This document shows, one piece after another, positions 1 through 6,386 of a DNA stretch of 23,413 bases (position 1 is its first letter; each line of letters opens with the position of its first letter). The position numbers were made by a program, and so were the translations under genes. The notes below the pieces were generated by a model. It was given only the letters and a program-made list of their open reading frames with translations, was not told the DNA's origin and made no database searches. Source of the DNA: Bacillota bacterium (GTDB lineage: Bacteria; Bacillota; Clostridia; Oscillospirales; Oscillospiraceae). The stretch is from NCBI GenBank assembly GCA_023406225.1, contig JAEXWS010000225.1:1-23413 (forward strand), given 5' to 3'.

Positions 1-1249
1 CGGCCGCGCCCTGGTTGTTGATGCGGTTCCAGAAAAACGCGAGCATGAACACAGGAACAACACAGGCCAGAATGTTGATGGCATAATACATCAAGTCGAG
101 GATCGACTGGACTCTTACCGCAACGAAAACGCTCGCAGCGCAGTACACGACCATGGTGATCTTGCTGACGCGCAGCACCTGCTTTTCCGTGGCGTCCGGC
201 TTGAACATGCCGAGATACAGGTCTTTGGAAACGATTGCCGCCGGGTCGAGCAGCGCCTCGCTGGCCGTGGACATGCACGCGGCCAGAACCGCGGCCGCGA
301 ACAGGCCGCCGCCTACCGGCAGGACCTTCCGGAACAGCTCAAACAGCGCATAGTCGCCATTCTCCAAACCCGGGACTTGGCTGACGGTGACGAAAACGCC
401 CAAAACGCTCAGAACGAGGACTCCCGCGGCAACAACGCCCGCCCACACGCAGGCGCGCACAGCGGTTTTTTGGTCCTTCGCGGCAAAGGTGCGCGTATAC
501 ATGGTGCTGTAAACGAAGGAGGCCAGCAGGGTCGGAAGGAATCCGGCAAAGAAGGAGGACACCGTCAGACCGGAGAAGGGATTCGGGTCCCAGCCCTCAG
601 GCAGGCTGGCCATCAGTCCGGCCAATCCGCCCGTTGAACGCAGGCCGATCACAACTGCGATCAACAGTCCCAGCAGCGTCAGCAGCATCTGGATCAGCGT
701 ATTGGTCAGGGAGCCGGAAAGGCCGCCCATGGAAACGTACACCAGAACGACGATGGCCGCGATCGTGGACCCGATCAGGGGGGAGATGCCCATGGACATA
801 TTCAGGATAAGTGCGATGGCAACGATCTGCCCGACAAAAATCGCCAGGTCCTGCGCGATCTGCAAAACAGAATACACCGCCGCAACACGCGCGGACAGCC
901 TTCTGCGGATGATCTCAACAAATGTGAACACCCTTCGCTTGTCGCCAAGACGCTTGACGCGTTTTGCAAAGACAAATGCAAAGACGAAGAACGCGACCGT
1001 AAATCCGAACGGATACCAAAACGCGGCCGCCAGGCCGCCGTGATAAGCGGAGCCGTACATGCCGACCAACGTGCCGGAGCCGACCCAGCCCATCACATGT
1101 CCGGCTACCAGCAGCGGTAGGGCGGTGTTGCGTCCGCCGAGAAAGAAATCCGAAGAACTGCCCTGTACTTTTTTTGAAAAAAAGAAACCGATTCCAACCA
1201 TGAGAACGCAGAAAACGATAATTCCAATCCCCTCAGCCGTCATAGTCAT
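1..1249 (-). CDS. Sodium:solute symporter (SSS family), 3' end outside window
   Basis: This is a sodium-coupled symporter of the SSS family (PF00474), probably importing an organic acid or other small solute through the cytoplasmic membrane. 416 codons are visible and the frame runs off the left edge without a stop. The start ATG at 1249 follows GAGGAG with an 8-nt spacer; a second ATG lies two codons later. The protein begins with a hydrophobic helix, then KKVQGSSDFFLGGRN and a GWVGSGTLVG segment, typical of SSS helix 1. Many further hydrophobic helices follow. Near the left end, ACMSTASEALLDPAAIVSKD matches the family's sodium-site helix, where the S-T pair is the sodium-ligand position known from PutP. 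It is last in a minus-strand acyl-CoA operon, 125 nt after the enoyl-CoA hydratase gene and behind a hairpin. It probably imports the substrate of that operon. The substrate cannot be read from the sequence. Confidence 0.9.
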   Translation of the reverse strand, partial: MTMTAEGIGIIVFCVLMVGIGFFFSKKVQGSSSDFFLGGRNTALPLLVAGHVMGWVGSGTLVGMYGSAYHGGLAAAFWYPFGFTVAFFVFAFVFAKRVKRLGDKRRVFTFVEIIRRRLSARVAAVYSVLQIAQDLAIFVGQIVAIALILNMSMGISPLIGSTIAAIVVLVYVSMGGLSGSLTNTLIQMLLTLLGLLIAVVIGLRSTGGLAGLMASLPEGWDPNPFSGLTVSSFFAGFLPTLLASFVYSTMYTRTFAAKDQKTAVRACVWAGVVAAGVLVLSVLGVFVTVSQVPGLENGDYALFELFRKVLPVGGGLFAAAVLAACMSTASEALLDPAAIVSKDLYLGMFKPDATEKQVLRVSKITMVVYCAASVFVAVRVQSILDLMYYAINILACVVPVFMLAFFWNRINNQGAA

Positions 1250-1319
1250 ATTCAAATCTCCTCATCTGGATATTTTCTGTATTTATAGGAAATCCAAGGA
1301 TACGAGATTTCTTTGGACG

Positions 1320-1360
1320 ATAGGCCGCAGAGGTGAAGCGCGTTCGCCCCTGCGGCCTAT
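1320..1360 (-). other. Intercistronic hairpin between hydratase and symporter genes
   Basis: A perfect 11-bp inverted repeat (ATAGGCCGCAG at 1320-1330 with CTGCGGCCTAT at 1350-1360). Its inner sequence extends the stem by nearly seven further pairs with one mismatch and one G-T. No T-run follows on either strand, so it is more likely an mRNA stability or attenuation element than a full terminator. It could lower symporter expression relative to the enzymes upstream. Confidence 0.6.
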
Positions 1361-1374
1361 AAAAGCGTGTAAAA

Positions 1375-2181
1375 TCAGCGGCCCTTGAACACAGGCGCCC
1401 TTCTCTCGGCAAATGCCTTCACGGCTTCCAGGCTGTCCTCGGTGGCCTGGCAAACCTCGCCGGCTTTCCCCTCTTCGTCCAACTGGGCCTCAAACTCGTT
1501 GTACCAGCTCTTTGCGAGAAGCAGCTTGGACTGGCCGATGGCGACGGTGGGGCCTTGGGCCAGCCGCTGGGCAAACGCCTTCGCCTCGTTCAGCAGCTCT
1601 TCCGGCGTCGTCAGGTGCGTGATCAGACCGATCGCAAGCGCCTCCTCGGCCTTGACAAGATCGCCGGTGAAGATCATTTCGGCGGCCTTGGACCAGCCGA
1701 CGACTCTGGGCAGCAGGTAGGTCCCGCCATTGTCGGGGCAATAGCCCACGTTTACGTATGCCTCGCCAAACTTGGCGTTGGTGGAGCCGTAGCGGACGTC
1801 GGCAGCCAGCGCCATGTCGCAGCCGGCGCCGGCGGCGGCGCCGTTCACCGCGGCGATCACGGGCTTGGGGAAGTTCTTCAGGCTGGTCATCATATTGTGG
1901 CCCCAAACCACCCACTGAGCGCCTTCCATATCACTGTCTTCTCCGCCACTTTCGTTGACTTCGTCCCACTCGCCCAAATCAGCGCCGGAGGAGAAGCCCT
2001 TCCCCGCGCCGGTGATCACCAGCGCGCGGACCTCTGGATCGTCTTTCGCCTTGGCAAAAAAATCGTTCAATTCCTTGAGCATCGTAGAGTTGATGGCGTT
2101 TCTAACTTCGGGACGGTTCAATGTCAGGGTGCATAGGCCGTTTTCAACTTCCACCAAAATGGTTTTATACTCGCTATACAT
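1375..2181 (-). CDS. Enoyl-CoA hydratase/isomerase family protein
   Basis: A crotonase-fold enzyme of 268 residues, acting on enoyl-CoA thioesters in the cytoplasm by hydration or double-bond isomerisation. The ATG at 2181 was chosen because GGGAGG lies 9 nt upstream; the frame stays open 13 codons further with no better site. The oxyanion-hole segments are GAGKGFSSGADL (58-69) and AAVNGAAAGAGCDMALAADV (110-129). At the two catalytic glutamate positions of rat crotonase (E144, E164) this protein has Asp122 (in GCD) and Tyr142 (in FGEAYVNVG). Asp150 is present in PDNGGT, a motif seen in PaaG-like and other isomerase members. Isomerase or another crotonase reaction is therefore as likely as classical hydration. 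It is fourth in the thiolase operon, between acyl-CoA dehydrogenase 1 and the symporter. Confidence 0.9.
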   Translation of the reverse strand: MYSEYKTILVEVENGLCTLTLNRPEVRNAINSTMLKELNDFFAKAKDDPEVRALVITGAGKGFSSGADLGEWDEVNESGGEDSDMEGAQWVVWGHNMMTSLKNFPKPVIAAVNGAAAGAGCDMALAADVRYGSTNAKFGEAYVNVGYCPDNGGTYLLPRVVGWSKAAEMIFTGDLVKAEEALAIGLITHLTTPEELLNEAKAFAQRLAQGPTVAIGQSKLLLAKSWYNEFEAQLDEEGKAGEVCQATEDSLEAVKAFAERRAPVFKGR

Positions 2182-2232
2182 AAAATTTGACCTCCCAGTT
2201 TTATTTTGAAGACAATGCAAACTTGTCAGGAT

Positions 2233-2260
2233 CGCGTGGCCGGAGCGCTCCGACCACGCG
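2233..2260 (-). other. Intercistronic hairpin between dehydrogenase 1 and hydratase
   Basis: CGCGTGG (2233-2239) pairs with CCACGCG (2254-2260), and inside it CGGAGC (2241-2246) pairs with GCTCCG (2247-2252), with a single C/A mismatch between the two blocks. This gives a near-perfect 13+13 palindrome. There is no T-run, so it is read as an RNA processing or stability element in the 109-nt gap between the two genes. Confidence 0.55.
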
Positions 2261-2290
2261 GCATGGCTTTCAGGGGGTGCGGGGTCCCGG

Positions 2291-3451
2291 TCACCAGTGG
2301 ATGGTGCCTCTCTTGCGCAGACCGTTGCCGATGATGCGCAGCTGGATCTGAGAGGTGCCCTCCCAGATGCGCTCGATCCGGGCGTCGCGGTACAGCATCT
2401 CGATGGGAGACTCCTTCATATACCCCATGCCGCCGTGGATCTGCAGGCACTTGTCAACGATGCGGGCCTCCGCCTCGGTGGCGAACCACTTGCACATGGA
2501 GATCTTTTCGTTGTTGGCGCGCCCGTCGGTGGTGTTGTCGATGTCCCACGCGGTCTTGTAGGTCATCCACCGGGCGGCGTACAGCTCGGACGCGCACTCG
2601 GCCAGCATGAACTGGATCGCCTGGAAATCACCCACCGGCTTTCCGAACTGCACGCGGTTGATGGCATACTCGCGCGCCAGCTTGATGGCCCGCGCCGAAT
2701 AGCCCATGGCGCTGGCGGCCATCAGCAGGCGTCCGGCGCCCAGCCATGTGTTGCTGACCTCCCATCCCTTGTCCACCTCGCCCAGGATGTTGGCGTCCGG
2801 CACCTCGCAGTCCTCCATCACCAGCTCCGCCTGGCGGTAGCCCCGGAAGCCCATCGTCTCGTGGGTCTGCCCGACCCGGAATCCGGGAGTCCCTTTTTCC
2901 ACCAGGAAGCAGGTGGATGCCCGCGTCTCCGCATCGGTCACCGCAAACACGATCGCAAAGTCGGCGGTGTCCGCGTGGCTGATGAAGCGCTTCGTGCCGT
3001 TCAATATCCACTTGTCGCCCTGCTTCACCGCGGTCGTCTTGATGTTGCCCGCATCCGAGCCCGCCTCGGGCTCCGTCAGCGCGAAGCACTCGTGCTTCTC
3101 GCAGTTCATGACCGGATACAGGAACCGCTCCCTCTGCTCCTCATTGCAGTTCATCAGGATCCCCGAGGGCTGGGGGACCATGGAGGCCATGGCGCCGGAC
3201 ACCGTCGAGGTCAGCGCTTCCCACATGATGATGTGCGCCAGGGCCCCATACCCGCCGCCGCCGACCTCCTCGGGCATCTCCAGTCCCACCAGGCCGGCTT
3301 CCAGCGCCTTCTTCTCGATCTGCTTGATGATCTCCTCGGGAAGTCCGTCCTCTTCCTCGCACTGCTTCTCATACGGGAGCAGTTCCTTTTCCGCAAACTG
3401 CCTGGCAGTCTGCTGCAGCATTTTCAGTTCATCATTCAGCGCAAATTCCAT
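2291..3451 (-). CDS. Acyl-CoA dehydrogenase 1
   Basis: A 386-residue FAD-dependent acyl-CoA dehydrogenase, the usual length for the family. It oxidises an acyl-CoA to the 2,3-enoyl-CoA and passes electrons to electron-transfer flavoprotein. The start ATG follows AGGAGG with a 7-nt spacer. The flavin/substrate motif FALTEPEAGSD lies at 123-133, NGTKRFISHAD follows in the middle beta domain, and RVQFGKPVGDFQAIQF is the signature of the C-terminal helical domain. The catalytic base is Glu364 in WEGTSQIQ, the position used by medium- and short-chain enzymes (E376 of MCAD). The gene is third in the operon, 62 nt after acyl-CoA dehydrogenase 2. Chain length or branching of the substrate cannot be assigned from sequence alone. 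No etfAB genes are in the window. Confidence 0.95.
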   Translation of the reverse strand: MEFALNDELKMLQQTARQFAEKELLPYEKQCEEEDGLPEEIIKQIEKKALEAGLVGLEMPEEVGGGGYGALAHIIMWEALTSTVSGAMASMVPQPSGILMNCNEEQRERFLYPVMNCEKHECFALTEPEAGSDAGNIKTTAVKQGDKWILNGTKRFISHADTADFAIVFAVTDAETRASTCFLVEKGTPGFRVGQTHETMGFRGYRQAELVMEDCEVPDANILGEVDKGWEVSNTWLGAGRLLMAASAMGYSARAIKLAREYAINRVQFGKPVGDFQAIQFMLAECASELYAARWMTYKTAWDIDNTTDGRANNEKISMCKWFATEAEARIVDKCLQIHGGMGYMKESPIEMLYRDARIERIWEGTSQIQLRIIGNGLRKRGTIHW

Positions 3452-3513
3452 AAAGCCGCCTCCTAAATTTTATTTGTTCTCTTTTCGCGGACATAACGCC
3501 GCGGGGACCTCTC

Positions 3514-4653
3514 TCACTTGAGCAGGCCGTTGCATACCATGATCCGCTGCAGATCGTTCGCTCCTTCGATCTGCTCGCCGATGACCACGTCGCGGTACAG
3601 CCGCTCCACCTTGAACTCGTCCATCACCCCGTAGGAGCCGTGGACGGACACGCCCTTGCGCACCACCTCCATCGCGGTATCGGTCACGAAGAGCTTCGTC
3701 AGGGCGGACTCTCTGTTGAACGATTCCATGCTCGTCATGTGCTCCAGCAGGTAGCCCAGGCGGTACACCAGCCAGCGGGCCGCCTCCACCTTGGCGGCCA
3801 TGTCCGCGATCTTCAGCTGGACGGCCTGGAACTTGCTGATCGTCTTATCCCGGTAGGGCTTGCCCAGCGCGTATTTCACCGCTTCATCCAAAGACGCCTG
3901 CATGACGCCCAAAAACAGCGTGCTCATCCCCAGCTTGCCGCACGCGATGCCGTGCTGCAGGACCGGGAAGCCTCTTCCCTCCTCGCCCAAGAGATCCTCG
4001 GCGGGGACCTTCACATCGTTCAGGAAGATATCGTAGGCGCGGCTGCCCCGCAGGCCGATCTTGTGCCAGGGCTCCGACAGGGAATACCCTTCGCACATCT
4101 TCTCCACGATGAACGCCGACGTTCTGCCCACGCTGCCCTCTTCGTTGGCGAAGATCACGATCGGGCCGTTCAGGTCCGCGTTGGAGATGAACCGCTTCAC
4201 GCCGTTCAGGATGTACGCGCCGCCCTCTTTCCGGTATGTGGTCGCCACCTGCTTAGGGTCCGAGCCGGTGCCGGGCTCCGTGAACGCGAAGGACAGGATG
4301 CTGTCTCCCCGGCAGGCGGGGACCAGATACTTCTTCCGCTGCCCGGCGTTGCCGAACTTATCGATCGCGCTCATGCCCAGATAGTGCACGGACAGCATCA
4401 GCGCCACGCCGGAGGACGCTTTCGCGATCTGCTCCAACGCGGGGGGATAGGCCGTGTAGCCCGCGCCGGACCCTCCCAGCTCTTCCGGATAAGGAAGCCC
4501 AAACAGCTCCAGCTCCTTCAGCTGCTTCATGATCTCGTCGGGGATCCGGTTCTCCTCGTCGATCTGCTTCCCCAGAGGCTCGATGACGGTCTCCGCAAGC
4601 TCCTTCACCATTTTCTGGATCAGCGCCTGCTCCTCGTTCAATTCAAATATCAT
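3514..4653 (-). CDS. Acyl-CoA dehydrogenase 2
   Basis: A second FAD-dependent acyl-CoA dehydrogenase, 379 residues, clearly diverged from its neighbour. The ATG at 4653 is preferred because GAGGAG lies 9 nt upstream. A GTG three codons earlier (4662) is only one or two bases from the same site, too close to be used. Visible motifs are FAFTEPGTGSD, NGVKRFISNADLNG and a KIGLRGSRAYD segment in the middle domain. The likely catalytic base is Glu363 in IEGANDLQR; the family consensus here is EGT-x-x-IQ, so the Thr is replaced by Ala. Two dehydrogenases in one operon suggest two successive oxidations, or two substrates such as straight and branched or dicarboxylic acyl-CoAs. It starts 42 nt after the thiolase stop. 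Confidence 0.94.
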   Translation of the reverse strand: MIFELNEEQALIQKMVKELAETVIEPLGKQIDEENRIPDEIMKQLKELELFGLPYPEELGGSGAGYTAYPPALEQIAKASSGVALMLSVHYLGMSAIDKFGNAGQRKKYLVPACRGDSILSFAFTEPGTGSDPKQVATTYRKEGGAYILNGVKRFISNADLNGPIVIFANEEGSVGRTSAFIVEKMCEGYSLSEPWHKIGLRGSRAYDIFLNDVKVPAEDLLGEEGRGFPVLQHGIACGKLGMSTLFLGVMQASLDEAVKYALGKPYRDKTISKFQAVQLKIADMAAKVEAARWLVYRLGYLLEHMTSMESFNRESALTKLFVTDTAMEVVRKGVSVHGSYGVMDEFKVERLYRDVVIGEQIEGANDLQRIMVCNGLLK

Positions 4654-4695
4654 TTGCTTCACTCTCCTCAGATGATAAAAATGGTTATTCTTGAA

Positions 4696-5895
4696 TTAGT
4701 CCACCAGCTCCAGAACGGTCGCCATGGAGGGGCCGCCGCCAACGCAGAGGCTGGCGACGCCCGTCTTCTTTCCCCTGCGCCTGAGTTCTTGAAGCAGTGT
4801 CACAATGATGCGGATGCCCGTGCACCCGACCGGGTGGCCGATGGCGATACCCGATCCGTGGGCGTTTACCTTGTCCATGGGCAGCTTCAGTTCTCGGTTC
4901 ACCGCGAGGAACTGCGCCGCGAACGCCTCGTTGATCTCGTAGTAATCCACATCGTCCAAGGTCATATTCAGCTGCTGCAGCGCCTTGGGGATCGCATATG
5001 CCGGACCAATGCCCATGATTTCCGGCTTCACGCCGTAGGCCACGGTGTTCAGCACCCGTGCAATGGGCCTCAGCCCCAGCTCCGCCGCTTTTTCCTCGGA
5101 CATCAGCACCAGCGCCGCGGCGCCGTCGTTGACGCCGGAGGCGTTGCCCGCTGTGACGGTCCCACCCTCGGCCTTGAACGCGGGCTTCAGTTTCTGGAGC
5201 GCTTCCATGGTCTGCCCCGCCTTGGGATGTTCGTCCTTGCTGACGGTCACTTCGCCCTTGCGCGTTTTGATGACGACCGGAACGATCTCTTCATCGAAAA
5301 TGCCGTTCTCCCGTGCCGCGGCCGCCCGCTGGTGGCTGAGAAACGCCAGCTCATCCTGCTCTTCTCTGGTAATGTGGTACTGCTCCGCCAGATTTTCCGC
5401 CGTCATGCCCATGTGATAGTTCAGCATCGCGTCATGAAGGGCGTCATGCAAAAGGGAGTCCTCCATCACGATCTTCCCCATCTTGGTCCCGCGCCGGCTG
5501 TTCATCAGCAGGTGGGGAACGTTGGACATGCTTTCCGTTCCCACAGCCAGAACGATCTCCGCCTTACCCAGACTGATCGAATTACAGGCCAGTTCATATG
5601 CCCGCATTGCGGATGCGCACTGCTGGTCGACGGTAGATGCGGTACCGCTGGCGGGACAGCCCAATTTCAACTGGATCTGTCTGGCCGGGTTGCCCTTCAA
5701 TCCAGCCTTGTATACCGCGCCGCACACGACCTCCTCGATCTGGCTGCTGCTGACGCCGGATCGTTTCAGCGCGGCCTCCACTGCAATAAGTCCCAACTCA
5801 ACGGCGGTGAGGGGAGAGAGCGCTCCCAGCATATCTCCCACCGGGGTACGGGCGTAACCGACAATGACTGGCGTTGGCATGCTCTTGCTGTTCAC
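4696..5895 (-). CDS. Thiolase (acetyl-CoA acyltransferase family)
   Basis: A thiolase-family acyltransferase of 399 residues that cleaves 3-oxoacyl-CoA with CoA, or condenses two acetyl-CoA. The GTG at 5895 is taken as start because AAGGAGG lies 8 nt upstream and the following residues PTPVIVGYARTPVG match the family N terminus. The nucleophile is Cys93 in VDQQCASAMRA. NEAFA is present, His354 lies in GHPVGCTG, and the second catalytic cysteine is Cys384 in CVGGGPSMATV. The last motif usually reads C-x-GGG-x-G, so Pro-Ser here is slightly atypical. It is the first gene of the sigma-54-controlled operon, with a 5' leader of roughly 75 nt. In context a degradative role is favoured over acetoacetyl-CoA synthesis. 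Confidence 0.93.
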   Translation of the reverse strand: MNSKSMPTPVIVGYARTPVGDMLGALSPLTAVELGLIAVEAALKRSGVSSSQIEEVVCGAVYKAGLKGNPARQIQLKLGCPASGTASTVDQQCASAMRAYELACNSISLGKAEIVLAVGTESMSNVPHLLMNSRRGTKMGKIVMEDSLLHDALHDAMLNYHMGMTAENLAEQYHITREEQDELAFLSHQRAAAARENGIFDEEIVPVVIKTRKGEVTVSKDEHPKAGQTMEALQKLKPAFKAEGGTVTAGNASGVNDGAAALVLMSEEKAAELGLRPIARVLNTVAYGVKPEIMGIGPAYAIPKALQQLNMTLDDVDYYEINEAFAAQFLAVNRELKLPMDKVNAHGSGIAIGHPVGCTGIRIIVTLLQELRRRGKKTGVASLCVGGGPSMATVLELVD

Positions 5896-5912
5896 AGTGT
5901 TATCCTCCTTCA

Positions 5913-5934
5913 AAATTGTGAATTTCGACAATTT
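5913..5934 (-). other. Small hairpin just upstream of thiolase ribosome binding site
   Basis: AAATTGT (5913-5919) and ACAATTT (5928-5934) form a 7-bp inverted repeat with an 8-base spacer. On the minus-strand transcript it ends directly before the AAGGAGG site of the thiolase gene, so it may tune translation. It is AU-rich and weak. Confidence 0.35.
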
Positions 5935-5981
5935 ACGATGGTGCCGACCGAATGTTTTGATTCACTCTGCCCGTTTTATAA

Positions 5982-5998
5982 AACAATTCCCGTGCCAA
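5982..5998 (-). promoter_or_regulatory. Sigma-54 (-24/-12) promoter of the acyl-CoA operon
   Basis: Read on the minus strand the site is TTGGCACGGGAATTGTT. The consensus YTGGCACGNNNNTTGCW is matched at every specified position except the C of TTGC, which is T. The GG and GT doublets have the required 10-base separation. Transcription should begin about 12 bases past the -12 element, roughly at 5970, leaving a leader of about 75 nt before the thiolase start. A sigma-54 activator is encoded divergently next door, which strongly supports the call. Confidence 0.85.
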
Positions 5999-6175
5999 AT
6001 TGCAAAGCAGCCTCCGCAAAGCGCCCAGAATATTGTCGAAATTATGGACGGAAGTTCCTGGAAAACGCCGCTTTATCGGCATTTTTTGAATCCTTTTCCC
6101 CATTCAAAAATTTTTATCCTTCTTCCTGAAGGGCCGCGCGGAATTTTCACCGAGCGCAAAAACATTCCTAAAAAG

Positions 6176-6214
6176 TGTAGCTACACATGTATCGATTTTA
6201 CATGTGTAGCTACA
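6176..6214. promoter_or_regulatory. Nested palindrome, candidate enhancer (UAS) for the sigma-54 activator
   Basis: A perfect 15-bp inverted repeat: TGTAGCTACACATGT at 6176-6190 and its complement ACATGTGTAGCTACA at 6200-6214, with a 9-base spacer. Each arm holds its own palindrome. The left arm has GTGTAGCTACAC (6175-6186) and the right arm TGTAGCTACA (6205-6214), with centres 29 bp apart, near three helical turns. TGT-N4-ACA sites are typical of Fis-type helix-turn-helix activators. The element lies about 200 bp upstream of the sigma-54 promoter, the usual enhancer distance. It also abuts the -35 box of the activator gene, so autoregulation is possible. Confidence 0.75.
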
Positions 6215-6216
6215 AC

Positions 6217-6244
6217 TTGACTTTACCAAAAAATATGGTAAAGT
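6217..6244 (+). promoter_or_regulatory. Sigma-70-type promoter of the activator gene with overlapping inverted repeat
   Basis: TTGACT (6217-6222) and TAAAGT (6239-6244) are separated by 16 bases, a fair match to -35 and -10 boxes. A perfect 8-bp inverted repeat, ACTTTACC (6220-6227) and GGTAAAGT (6237-6244), overlaps both boxes and could be an operator. A leader of about 130 nt would precede the activator start. Confidence 0.5.
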
Positions 6245-6386
6245 ATTTCTATCAAAAGTTGTTTTTAGAATGATATTTGTTGGAAATGCCAAAATTACGT
6301 TTCTTTTTGAGATGCGCAATGGTGTTTATTACGGAAGCATGGTACGTTCTTTTCGCTTTTAACACGACGAAAGCAGGGGTCACACA

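Noticed and set aside
4654..4662. GTG at 4662 as start of acyl-CoA dehydrogenase 2
   Set aside because: Only one or two bases separate it from the GAGGAG site; the ATG at 4653 has proper spacing.
5896..5931. Upstream TTG start for the thiolase
   Set aside because: The extension would include the ribosome binding site of the GTG at 5895 and has no family similarity.
3640..6129. Very long open frame (829 codons) on the plus strand
   Set aside because: It is antisense to acyl-CoA dehydrogenase 2 and the thiolase, runs through the sigma-54 promoter, has no family motif, and arises from the GC-rich codon pattern of the real genes.
6341..6357. TGGTACG-N4-TTTTCGC as a sigma-54 site for the activator gene
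   Set aside because: The -12 GC doublet is out of register and the TTGC core is absent; a sigma-70-type promoter at 6217 explains expression better.
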